The notes under the pieces were generated by a model. The model was not told the origin of the DNA, did not search any database, and worked only from the letters and a program-made list of their open reading frames with translations. From Gemmatimonadota bacterium (GTDB lineage: Bacteria > Gemmatimonadota > Gemmatimonadetes > Gemmatimonadales > GWC2-71-9), in the NCBI GenBank assembly GCA_016180765.1, contig JACPAP010000144.1:1-23229 (forward strand): 23,229 nucleotides of DNA, in the 5' to 3' direction. Shown one piece after another: positions 1 to 6,917 of this stretch (the stretch's first letter is position 1; each line of letters begins with the position of its first letter). The position numbers and the translations under genes were made by a program.

Positions 1-1
1 C

Positions 2-601
2 GCGAAGTTCGCCCCGGAGTTCGGCCGGTTCCTCCAGGAGGATCAGCTGGACGCGGCCATCTCGCTGGCCGAGAAGCAGAAGGTCTCCCACGTGGCGCGC
101 GTGCTGGGTGAGGCGCTGGCCGAGGTGAAGCCGTTGCTGCGCGACCGGGCCGCGGTCACCGCCAACGACATCAACGCCGCGGAGCGGGCCACCGAGCGGC
201 AGATGATGATCCTGTTGGCCGAGCTCAAGAAGGGCCTGGCCATTCTCGCCACCGTCGGCGCCACGTCGCCGTTCGTGGGGCTGCTCGGCACCACCATGGG
301 GATCGTGAACGCCTTCACCGGGATGGCCGTGACCGGCTCCGGCGGTCTGGCCGCGATCTCGGCCGGGATCGCCGAGGCGCTCATCACCACGGCGTTCGGG
401 CTCCTGGTCGCGATCCCGGCGGTGTGGTTCTACAACTACTTCCAGACCCGCATCGAAGCGGTCACGGTGGAGATGACCTACACCGCGAAGGAGCTGATCG
501 ACTTCCTGATCAAGAGCGTCGGCTCCGAGTTCGGCCGGTCGATCTTCACCAAGGAGTTCCAGACCCAGAAGGCCGCGAGCGGCAAGCCGATCTCACAGTA
601 A
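2..601 (+). CDS. exbB: MotA/TolQ/ExbB proton-channel family protein (5' end missing)
   Basis: Inner-membrane proton-channel subunit that, with ExbD, uses the proton motive force to energise TonB. The reading frame is open from base 2, so the gene begins outside the window; 199 residues are visible. The family signature is clear: a glycine-rich segment ATVGATSPFVGLLGT followed by GIVNAF, then AEALITTAFGLLVAIPAV, which together form the two pore-lining transmembrane helices of ExbB/TolQ. The stretch before them (EKQKVSHVARVLGEAL) is the cytoplasmic helical part. An exbD gene follows 35 bases after the stop, and a second exbD and tonB lie beyond it, which favours an ExbB role over flagellar MotA. 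TolQ cannot be excluded because no tolA, tolB or pal is present here. An internal ATG at base 92 is not the start: the upstream residues fit the family. Confidence 0.93.
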   Translation, partial: AKFAPEFGRFLQEDQLDAAISLAEKQKVSHVARVLGEALAEVKPLLRDRAAVTANDINAAERATERQMMILLAELKKGLAILATVGATSPFVGLLGTTMGIVNAFTGMAVTGSGGLAAISAGIAEALITTAFGLLVAIPAVWFYNYFQTRIEAVTVEMTYTAKELIDFLIKSVGSEFGRSIFTKEFQTQKAASGKPISQ

Positions 602-636
602 CCATCGGCCGGCCCCGGTAAGGAGGAGAGTGGCAT

Positions 637-1119
637 ATGGGTATGGCGATTGATGCCGGCGAGGGCCCCAAGCACGAGCCCAACGTCGTGCCGATGATCG
701 ACATCATGCTGGTGTTGCTGATCATCTTCATGATCGTGACACCCGTGATCACGGCCGGCTTCCAGGCGCAGATGCCGCAGGGGAAGAACATCACCACCCG
801 CTCAGAGGAAGAGGGCGATATCGCGCTGGGCGTGGACAAGGACGGCAAGTACTTCCTGGACGCCGGAACCGGCGAAGTCCACCCGGTCTGCCCCCTGCGA
901 GTCGCGGGATGTGTTGAGCGGGACAAGCTGACCGAGTTTCTCACGCAGATCTACGCCAACCGGACCAAGGACAAGATCCTGTACTTCAAGGCGGATCAAA
1001 ACCTGGAGTACTCCAAGGTCGAAGGGGCGATTCAGATCGCCCGCAAGGCCGGCGTCCGGGTGGTCGCGGCCATCACCGAAGAAAAGCGCGACCAGTCGCG
1101 CGTGATGTTCGGGAGGTAA
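637..1119 (+). CDS. exbD: ExbD/TolR-type biopolymer transport protein (first copy)
   Basis: Membrane-anchored partner of ExbB in the TonB-energising complex. It has a short cytoplasmic N-terminus, then the family signature NVVPMIDIMLVLLIIFMIV at about residues 16-34, including the conserved Asp22 that takes part in proton transfer, and then a periplasmic domain. A clear ribosome-binding site (GGAGGAG) lies about 8 bases before the ATG. At 160 aa it is longer than usual for ExbD (about 135-140); the extra length is a periplasmic insertion around residues 76-98 carrying two cysteines, Cys85 and Cys92, which could form a disulfide. The second exbD downstream lacks this insertion, so the two copies are likely non-redundant, perhaps forming a heteromeric assembly. 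TolR is the alternative name. Confidence 0.93.
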   Translation: MGMAIDAGEGPKHEPNVVPMIDIMLVLLIIFMIVTPVITAGFQAQMPQGKNITTRSEEEGDIALGVDKDGKYFLDAGTGEVHPVCPLRVAGCVERDKLTEFLTQIYANRTKDKILYFKADQNLEYSKVEGAIQIARKAGVRVVAAITEEKRDQSRVMFGR

Positions 1120-1125
1120 CGCGGC

Positions 1126-1551
1126 ATGGCCGGCATGGACATGGGAACCAAGGGCTTCAAGAGCGAGCCGAACGTGGTCCCGATGATCGATATTTTGCTG
1201 GTGCTCCTCATCATCTTCATGATGCAGATTCCCCTGCAGCGGCAGGTGATGGACGTACAGGTGCCGCAGGAGCAGCAGGTCGAGAAGGAGGTCGCGGAGC
1301 AGAGCGAGCAGATCGTGCTGGAGCTGCGGGACGACGGCACCTACGCAGTCAACAACCAGCACGTTGCCAAGTCGGACCTGGACGCCAAGTTCCACGAGAT
1401 CTATGACAACCGCCCGGCCAAGCTGTTGTTCGTGAAGGTGGGCGGGTCCCGGCGCTACCAGGACCTGATCGAGGCCATGGACATCGCGCGCGGCGCGGGC
1501 GTGCAGGTGATCGGTCTGACGCCGCCGCAGGAAGCCGCCGCGCAGGAGTAA
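1126..1551 (+). CDS. exbD: ExbD/TolR-type biopolymer transport protein (second copy)
   Basis: Second ExbD-family protein, 141 aa, starting six bases after the first. The ribosome-binding site GGGAGG overlaps the end of the upstream gene, indicating co-translation. The signature SEPNVVPMIDILLVLLIIFMM covers the membrane anchor and proton-path Asp. The periplasmic part is rich in Glu and Gln just after the membrane (QVPQEQQVEKEVAEQSEQ) and ends in the usual ExbD fold. Paired exbD genes after one exbB are seen in several diderm phyla; a division of labour is an inference. The operon appears to stop at the hairpin starting at 1578. Confidence 0.93.
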   Translation: MAGMDMGTKGFKSEPNVVPMIDILLVLLIIFMMQIPLQRQVMDVQVPQEQQVEKEVAEQSEQIVLELRDDGTYAVNNQHVAKSDLDAKFHEIYDNRPAKLLFVKVGGSRRYQDLIEAMDIARGAGVQVIGLTPPQEAAAQE

Positions 1552-1577
1552 GACGCAGGACGCTGGCATTCCACTCG

Positions 1578-1610
1578 GGGCTTGGGGGGCCGGGAAGGCT
1601 CCCCAAGCCC
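1578..1610 (+). terminator. Strong hairpin after the exbB-exbD-exbD operon
   Basis: Perfect 10-bp inverted repeat (1578-1587 with 1601-1610: GGGCTTGGGG / CCCCAAGCCC). It continues inward through a G-U pair and three more G-C pairs to a five-base loop, about 14 bp in all. No T-run follows, so it is a terminator-like or mRNA-protecting hairpin rather than a textbook intrinsic terminator. It lies 26 bases after the stop of the second exbD and just before the tonB promoter motif. Confidence 0.6.
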
Positions 1611-1616
1611 GCGGTG

Positions 1617-1622
1617 TATATT
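1617..1622 (+). promoter_or_regulatory. Candidate -10 box (TATATT) for a leaderless tonB transcript
   Basis: TATATT ends six bases before the ATG at 1629, so transcription would be expected to begin at or next to that ATG. No ribosome-binding site precedes the ATG, which fits a leaderless mRNA. No good -35 box is visible at the normal spacing, since the terminator-like hairpin occupies that place. Confidence 0.45.
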
Positions 1623-1628
1623 GGGGCG

Positions 1629-2312
1629 ATGCGCCTCCCCGAGCCGCGCGCGCTCAGGCTTCAAGCTCCCGTCGCGGTCTCCGCCGCGGTTCACCTGGCC
1701 GTCATCCTGTTGCTGGTCTGGGAAACGGGGCGGCCGCCCGCCACGGTCCCGTCGGCACCGCCGGGCCCGGCGGGTGGAGGCGGCCGGCGGGTGGAGTACC
1801 TGAGCCTACCTCCCTACCGCGCGCCCGCTCCGCCGGACCAGACCCGACCGCAGCCCCTGCCGTCCAGACCCATCATGCGGGCGGAAGTGCAGGATATCAC
1901 GCCCACCACCTCCGTGGCCGACGTGGTGCCCGCGACGCCGCTGCCAGGCGCACTCCAGGGCGGGGCCGGCGCCGGAACCGGCGTCGCCGGCATCGGTACG
2001 CCCCGTGGGACCGGTGCGGGATCCGGCGCCGGGCCGGCAGGGGGTAGCGGCGAGGTCTTCCCGCCGCAGGCCCGATACTCGATCTTACCGCCGCTCCCCA
2101 AGCCGGCCTCGGTGCGCGGGAAGAGCTTCCGCGTACGTTTCTGGGTGAGCCCGACCGGTCGCGTCACCCGGGTGGACGTGAGCCCTCCGATTCCGGACCC
2201 GGAGTACCGGAAGCGGTTCATCGAGCTCATGTACCAGTACACCTTCACCCCCGCGATGCGGCCGGACGGGACGCCGGTGGCCGGCCAGGCGATTCTGACG
2301 ATTACGCTGTGA
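1629..2312 (+). CDS. tonB: Energy transducer TonB
   Basis: Periplasm-spanning protein that transmits energy from ExbB/ExbD to outer-membrane receptors. Order of parts in the 227-aa product: a single N-terminal membrane helix (SAAVHLAVILLLVW, about residues 16-29), a long Pro/Gly/Ala-rich linker to about residue 135, and a C-terminal TonB domain with VRFWVSPTGRVTRVDV and a closing YQYTFTPAMRPDGTPV segment, which is the conserved TonB_C pattern. The ATG at 1629 is preferred because of the TATATT box just upstream; an in-frame GTG at 1614 would add five residues but would lie across the -10 motif. Its place after exbB/exbD supports the assignment. No receptor gene is present in the window, so the substrate is unknown. 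Confidence 0.9.
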   Translation: MRLPEPRALRLQAPVAVSAAVHLAVILLLVWETGRPPATVPSAPPGPAGGGGRRVEYLSLPPYRAPAPPDQTRPQPLPSRPIMRAEVQDITPTTSVADVVPATPLPGALQGGAGAGTGVAGIGTPRGTGAGSGAGPAGGSGEVFPPQARYSILPPLPKPASVRGKSFRVRFWVSPTGRVTRVDVSPPIPDPEYRKRFIELMYQYTFTPAMRPDGTPVAGQAILTITL

Positions 2313-2339
2313 AAAGGCCGATAGACGGACAGGCAGCAC

Positions 2340-2444
2340 GAGCGGCTGGGTCTCTCCGCGCGCTAGTAGTTGGCGCGCGCCGCAGACGAGGAGGATTCAC
2401 ATGGCGCGCGCTTCACTGACGCGCGCTCCGAGACCCAGCCGCTC
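2340..2444. repeat. Long palindromic element, copy 1
   Basis: Perfect 15-bp outer arms (2340-2354 GAGCGGCTGGGTCTC and 2430-2444 its reverse complement) enclose an inner G+C hairpin built from GCGCGC blocks. The reverse complement of 2373-2428 is closely similar to 11641-11695: blocks of 15 and 17 bases are identical, and the spacing differs by only one base. The outer arms differ in sequence from those of copy 2 but pair in both. It fills most of the 190-base gap between tonB and the permease gene. Confidence 0.85.
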
Positions 2445-2503
2445 TTGCCGTTCCATCCGCACGATCCATCTGTCTGACTCTCAACCCGAAGGAGCTCGAC
2501 GCC

Positions 2504-4048
2504 ATGTCCCAGCTCTTGGCCCGGAAGTCGGTCAGCGAGCTGTTAGTGAGTTCGGAAGCCGGCCTGGGGTTGAAGCGCGCCCTGGGGAAGTGGCAGCTGA
2601 CGGCCCTGGGGGTGGGCGCGATCATCGGCGCGGGCATCTTCGCCAGCACCGGCACGGCCATCGTGGGAGACCAGGTGCGACTCGGCGCCGGCCCGGCGAT
2701 CGTGCTCTCCTTCCTCATGACGGCGGTGGCTTGCGGCTTCGCCGCGCTGTGCTACGCCGAGTTCGCCGCCATGGTGCCCATCTCGGGCTCGGCCTACACC
2801 TACGCCTACGCCTCGTTGGGCGAAATGGTCGCGTGGATCATCGGCTGGGACCTGATCATCGAATACGCCGTGGGCAACATCGCCGTGGCCATCTCATGGG
2901 CGGGGCACTTCCGGGAGCTGATGAGCCATTTCGGCGTTTACATCCCCGCCTGGCTCAGCATTGACTACCGCACGGCGCACCAGGCGGCCGCGGCGATGGC
3001 CCAAGGGGCCACGGACCCGGGGACGCAGTATCTCGCCAGCGCGGTGAGCGATGCCCCCCACCTGTTCGGCCTCCCGGTGATTATCAACGTACCGGCCGTC
3101 GCCATCGTGGTGGCCCTGACCGCGCTGCTGGTCTACGGGATTCGGGAGTCGGCGGTCTCGAACTCGATCATGGTGTTGCTCAAGGTCGGGATCCTGCTGT
3201 TTTTCATCGCCGTGGGCGCGTTTCTGATCCGGCCCCAACACTACACGGCGCACGGCGGGTTCGCCCCCAACGGCTTCGCCGGGATCAGCGCGGCCGCCGC
3301 CATCATCTTCTTCAGCTATATCGGGTTCGACGCCGTCTCCACGGCGGCGGAGGAGGCCAAGGACCCCAGGCGGGACATGCCGTTCGGTATCGTCATGAGC
3401 CTGGTCATCTGTACCGGCATCTTCGTGCTGGTGGCGTTGGTGATGACCGGGATGGCTCCCTGGCGGCAGCTGGGGACGGCCGAGCCCATGATCACGGCGC
3501 TGGCGTTGGCGGAGGGCAACGAACGCCTGGTCAACCTGTCACGGTTCATTGTGGCCCTGGGCGCGGTGTTCGCCATGACCACCGTGCTCTTGGTGTTTCA
3601 ACTGGGGCAGCCCCGGATCTTCTTTTCCATGGCGCGGGACGGGTTGCTCCCGCCGTGGGCCGCCAAGGTGCACCCGCGATTCCGCACGCCGCACGTGACC
3701 ACCATTATCACCGGGGTCTTCGTCGCGGTGTTCGCGGCCTTCGCCAACATCGACGAGGTGGTGGAGCTCACCAACATCGGGACGCTGTTCGCGTTCATGC
3801 TGGTGGCGGCCGGGGTGATCATCCTCCGGCGCACCGACCCGGGTCGCGAGCGTCCCTTCCGCACGCCGTGGGTACCCTGGGTGCCGCTCCTGTCCATCGC
3901 GTCGTGCCTGTTCCTGATGATCCAGCTGCCCCGGATCACGTGGATCCGTTTCGGCCTGTGGCTGGCGCTGGGACTGCTGTTGTACTTCTCGTACGGCTTC
4001 TGGCACAGCCGGATGCGGATGGCCCGGGCCCCGGGGGGCCAGCGCTGA
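2504..4048 (+). CDS. APC-superfamily amino acid permease (cationic amino acid transporter type)
   Basis: Inner-membrane transporter importing or exchanging amino acids. The 514-aa product begins with a cytoplasmic segment and then the APC hallmark VGAIIGAGIFASTGTA (about residues 39-54) that forms the unwound substrate-binding helix 1. It carries about 12 to 14 hydrophobic helices, the GFDAVSTAAEEAKDPRRDMP motif of helix 6 and the following loop, and FSMARDGLLPPW in a later loop; these last two are typical of the CAT/YfnA branch. The start ATG has AAGGAG about nine bases upstream. No neighbouring amino acid enzyme reveals the substrate. It appears monocistronic: the palindromic element lies upstream and an oppositely oriented gene lies downstream. 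Confidence 0.92.
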   Translation: MSQLLARKSVSELLVSSEAGLGLKRALGKWQLTALGVGAIIGAGIFASTGTAIVGDQVRLGAGPAIVLSFLMTAVACGFAALCYAEFAAMVPISGSAYTYAYASLGEMVAWIIGWDLIIEYAVGNIAVAISWAGHFRELMSHFGVYIPAWLSIDYRTAHQAAAAMAQGATDPGTQYLASAVSDAPHLFGLPVIINVPAVAIVVALTALLVYGIRESAVSNSIMVLLKVGILLFFIAVGAFLIRPQHYTAHGGFAPNGFAGISAAAAIIFFSYIGFDAVSTAAEEAKDPRRDMPFGIVMSLVICTGIFVLVALVMTGMAPWRQLGTAEPMITALALAEGNERLVNLSRFIVALGAVFAMTTVLLVFQLGQPRIFFSMARDGLLPPWAAKVHPRFRTPHVTTIITGVFVAVFAAFANIDEVVELTNIGTLFAFMLVAAGVIILRRTDPGRERPFRTPWVPWVPLLSIASCLFLMIQLPRITWIRFGLWLALGLLLYFSYGFWHSRMRMARAPGGQR

Positions 4049-4095
4049 GCAGCGCCGGAGGAATCGTGCACGCGCGTTTCCACGGCGTGTTCTTA

Positions 4096-4151
4096 ACCGC
4101 AGAGAGCGTAGAGAAAGCAAAGAGACTTGCATTTTCTGCGCCCTCTGCGGT
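4096..4151. repeat. ACCGCAGAG-type inverted repeat between convergent genes
   Basis: ACCGCAGAG (4096-4104) pairs with CTCTGCGGT (4143-4151), and the interior (GCGTAGAGAAA near 4107-4117, TTTTCTGCG at 4132-4140) also pairs imperfectly, giving a long hairpin. It lies in the 174-base gap between two convergent genes, where it could act as a two-way terminator. From general knowledge, hairpins of this ACCGCAGAG...CTCTGCGGT form recur as dispersed intergenic repeats in unrelated bacteria. Base composition here is visibly lower in G+C than the surroundings. No gene is seen in the gap. Confidence 0.75.
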
Positions 4152-4222
4152 GAAAACCCACCGTGAGCCTGCTGCCGCTTCTGGGATGTTACGGACTGCA
4201 GGGGTGCTCGCTGCGGAACCGA

Positions 4223-5128
4223 TCAGGTCGCTAGATGCAGCGCGAGGAGGAGTGCGCCCCGCGGTGGCTCAACCAACGCCGCTAGCAGCCTGAGCGGCGG
4301 CTGATCCGCCTCCAGGAGCGAGGTCACGGCGGTTCGAACCGGGGAGCCTGGTCCGAGGAGGCCTCCCGCCAACGCCACGGCTACCGGTGCGGCGTCCGCG
4401 AAGTGCGGTCGCAGCGCGCGCGCGTGCGCCGCCAGCGCCTCTGCCGCTTGCGCAACCAGCAGGTGGGCCAGGTCGTCGCCTCGTGCGGCCACCTCTTGCA
4501 CCACCCGCGCCAGATCGGCAACCGACCCGCGAGACGTGTTGCGGGCCCACGGAAGGAGAGCAGCCTCTCCCTCTACGCCCGCCGCCTGGGCCAGCGCCGC
4601 CGTGAGGGCTGTGGGCGGACCCCTGCCGTCGCTCGCCTGGGCCACTGCGCTCAGCGCGCCGCGCGCGAGCCAGTAGCCGCTCCCTTCGTCCCCGAACTGC
4701 CAGCCGTGCCCGCCGACGCGCCGGAGCTCACCCGAGGGCAGTCGGGCGCAGGCGGCGGAGCCCGTGCCTGCCAGCAACAAGATGCCGGGCTCGTCACCCA
4801 GGCCGGCCACTAGGGCGATCTCGATGTCGGTCGTCACGCGGACGGCATCGGCGATGCCGGCCGCGACCAGCGCCCGTTCGAGATCGCCTCGCTCCGGCTC
4901 GCGTCCGGCCCCGGCGGCGCCGACCACCAGCGCGCCCGCGCGGTCCGTCCGGGTCTCCTCGAGGGCGCGGCGTGTGGTGTCGAGGATCGCCTCGCTGGAT
5001 TCCTTGACCGCTCCGGGCCGCACGGCCCCGGGGGCTCCGGCGGCGCGCGCCAGCACCGTGAGGGTGTCGTCGGCCACGAAGGCGGTGCTCCGTGAGGCAC
5101 CCGCATCCACCCCGACGAGGATGGTCAT
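4223..5128 (-). CDS. BadF/BadG-type sugar kinase, probable N-acetylglucosamine or N-acetylmuramic acid kinase
   Basis: Cytoplasmic ATP-dependent amino-sugar kinase of the ASKHA fold, 301 aa. The first phosphate motif is VGVDAGASRS (residues 5-14), a catalytic Asp lies in VTTDIE (Asp101), the second phosphate/adenosine segment is LAGTGSAA (119-126), and GWQFGDEGSGYWL (142-154) is the signature of GlcNAc kinases and MurK. Translation starts at the ATG whose first bases overlap the stop of the upstream symporter (ATGA), so the two are translationally coupled. The company of nagZ, namZ and two symporters suggests it phosphorylates sugars freed from peptidoglycan. Whether GlcNAc, MurNAc or both are used cannot be told from sequence; no MurQ etherase is in the window. 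Confidence 0.85.
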   Translation of the reverse strand: MTILVGVDAGASRSTAFVADDTLTVLARAAGAPGAVRPGAVKESSEAILDTTRRALEETRTDRAGALVVGAAGAGREPERGDLERALVAAGIADAVRVTTDIEIALVAGLGDEPGILLLAGTGSAACARLPSGELRRVGGHGWQFGDEGSGYWLARGALSAVAQASDGRGPPTALTAALAQAAGVEGEAALLPWARNTSRGSVADLARVVQEVAARGDDLAHLLVAQAAEALAAHARALRPHFADAAPVAVALAGGLLGPGSPVRTAVTSLLEADQPPLRLLAALVEPPRGALLLALHLAT

Positions 5129-6524
5129 GTTCTGGGAGTGAGGACGCTCGACAGGTACCCCACGGCGAGCGTGATGCTGGTCCCCAACGGCACGTACCAT
5201 GGCCACGCGAGCGCCTGGAACGGCCCGGGTTTGATGAGCACCACGACCACCATCGTCGCGCTCGCGACCAGGATCGCCGTGATCACGTCACGTTGCCGCG
5301 CGCCGGCGCTCACTCCCCCCAAAATGTACGTGCCGAGCAGCCCCCCGTACGTGATGGAGGCGATGGAGAGCGCCAGCTCCACCACCGGCTTGTCGCCACC
5401 CCCAAGCGAGAGCGCGCCGGCCATGAGCACCACGGCCCAGGCGAGGGTGAGCCAGCGCCCCACCGCGAGCAGGTGACGCGGCTCCCGCCGTCCCGTGAGC
5501 GGGGCATAGAAATCGTGCGTCGAGGCGGAGGCGAGCGAGTTGAGCGATGAGCCGACCGTGCTCATGGCGGCCGCCAGCAACCCCGCCACGGCCAGGCCGG
5601 CCACGCCCGCCGGCAGGGCGTTGACCATGAACCGCGGGTAGATCTCGTCGCCCGAGGCCACGCCCTGGTCCGCTCCCGCCGCCCAGAGCAGCGTCCCCAC
5701 CAGCAAGAACACCGCAAACTGGGCGATTACCACCACGCCCGACCCGACGATCGCCCGCCGAGCATCCCTGAGGCTCGGCGTGGCGAGCAACCGCTGGACC
5801 ATCATGTGGTCGGTGCCGTGGGACGCCGCCGACAGCAACGCGCCGCCGATCAATCCCCCGACCAGGCTGTAGGTGGTCGTGAGCGAGAGCCGCCAGTCGA
5901 TCGCGTGCAGCTTCCCGGCCGCGGACGCGCGCGCGAGGCTCGCGCCGAACCCTCCGGCCAGTTGGCTCGCGATCCACAGCGTCGCAAGAGCGCCGAAGAG
6001 GTACACGCCCAGCTGCAGCAGGTCTACCCACACCACCGCCTTGAGTCCCCCCGCCCAGGTGTAGATCACCGTGACCAGAACCACCAGGGCCACGCTTACA
6101 GCGGAATCGCCGTGGCGAACACCCGGACGCTGTCACCCAGCGCTCGGATGGAGAGGAACACGCCGGAGGCGAGCCGCCGGGTTCCCGTGCCGAACCGGGT
6201 CTCGAGCCGCGTGTAGGCCGTGTCCTGCTGGCCGGTGAAGTAGCCCGGCAGGAGCCACAGGGCCACGCCGATCCGGCCCAGGAGATAGCCGAAGGGTAGC
6301 TGGAGAAACGTCAGGTCGGTTCGGGCCGCGATGCCGGGCACCGAGATGACCGAGAGCGCCGAGGTTTCGGTCGCTACGATCGAGAGCATGACGGCCCACC
6401 ACGGCAGGTCGTGCTTCCCCAGGAAGTAGTCCGAGGCGTCCCGCTGCCGCCCGGCGAAATACCAGCCCACGCCGAGAATGGCGAGTCCATAGATGGCCAT
6501 CACCAGCCAGTCCAGCGGTGTCAC
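5125..6524 (-). pseudogene. Sodium:solute symporter, interrupted by an internal deletion and frameshift
   Basis: SSS-family (solute:Na+ symporter) inner-membrane transporter split into two frames. The first part (6524 to 6096, 142 aa) carries the usual N-terminus with DYFLGKHDLPWWAVMLS and ends at TAA after FATAIPL. The second part resumes in another frame at about 6093 with ALVVLVTVIYTWAGGLKAVVW and runs to the stop at 5125. In intact relatives roughly a dozen residues of the fifth helix separate these blocks, so about 35-40 bases appear lost together with the frame. The rest, including the core helices and the C-terminus, reads cleanly, so the damage is recent or an assembly error. The start is a GTG at 6524. 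It is coupled to the kinase gene by an ATGA overlap, suggesting it imports the kinase's substrate. Confidence 0.8.
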
Positions 6525-6542
6525 GCGGACGACTCACGTGAA

Positions 6543-6575
6543 ACGGGGGGCCTGCATCCAGTGCAGGCCCCCCGT
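6543..6575 (-). terminator. Intrinsic-type terminator downstream of the iscA-like gene
   Basis: Perfect 14-bp G+C-rich stem (6543-6556 with 6562-6575; ACGGGGGGCCTGCA arm) with a five-base loop. On the - strand the hairpin is followed by TTTCACG, a short T-run. It lies 28 bases after the stop of the iscA-like gene and separates it from the symporter downstream. Confidence 0.75.
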
Positions 6576-6603
6576 GCAACCGTGGGCTCCCGAGGCAACG
6601 GGC

Positions 6604-6866
6604 TCAGACGGTGAACGAGCTCCCGCAGCCGCACCCGCCCGTGGAATTCGGGTTCTCGAACGTAAACCCGGCGCCCTGGAGCGTGGTGACATAGTCGATG
6701 GTCACCCGTACTTGAACCCGGAGCAGCCGCCGGGCAGAACGGCCACGCGGAGGCCCGCCGTCTCCAGCGGAACCTGCTCCTGCTCGATAAACCGCTTCAC
6801 CTGCTCGTTGGCCCGATCGGTGAGGCGGATCGATACCGTGGCCTGAGGTCGCTGCGTCGTGCTCAT
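6604..6866 (-). pseudogene. HesB/IscA/ErpA-family iron-sulfur cluster protein with internal deletion
   Basis: A-type carrier that delivers Fe-S clusters to apo-proteins. The N-terminal part starts at an ATG with GGAGGAG eight bases upstream and reads through LRVAVLPGGCSGFKYG, which includes the first conserved Cys. A TGA follows at once in that frame, and the family's C-terminus (VTIDYVTTLQGAGFTFENPN, then TGGCGCGSSF with the other two cysteines) continues in another frame to the stop at 6604-6606. About 33-35 residues that normally lie between these blocks are absent, so about 100 bases plus the frame are missing. All three cluster-binding cysteines are still encoded in the DNA. It has a good promoter and its own terminator, so it is a single-gene unit. 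An essential-type gene broken this way makes an assembly artefact likely. Confidence 0.82.
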
Positions 6867-6888
6867 GAAGGCTCCTCCGTAAGGCCGC

Positions 6889-6917
6889 AAGTTATGACGG
6901 CCCGGCAGCCCTGTCAA
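6889..6917 (-). promoter_or_regulatory. Sigma-70-type promoter of the iscA-like gene
   Basis: On the - strand TTGACA (6917-6912) is followed by a 17-base spacer and TAACTT (6894-6889), a near-consensus housekeeping promoter. It overlaps the last codons of the upstream symporter gene. The predicted start of transcription is about 15-20 bases before the ATG at 6866. Confidence 0.7.

Noticed and set aside
6500..6846. A 117-aa + strand frame opposite the iscA-like gene
   Set aside because: It is antisense to recognisable Fe-S carrier sequence and reads through the terminator palindrome.
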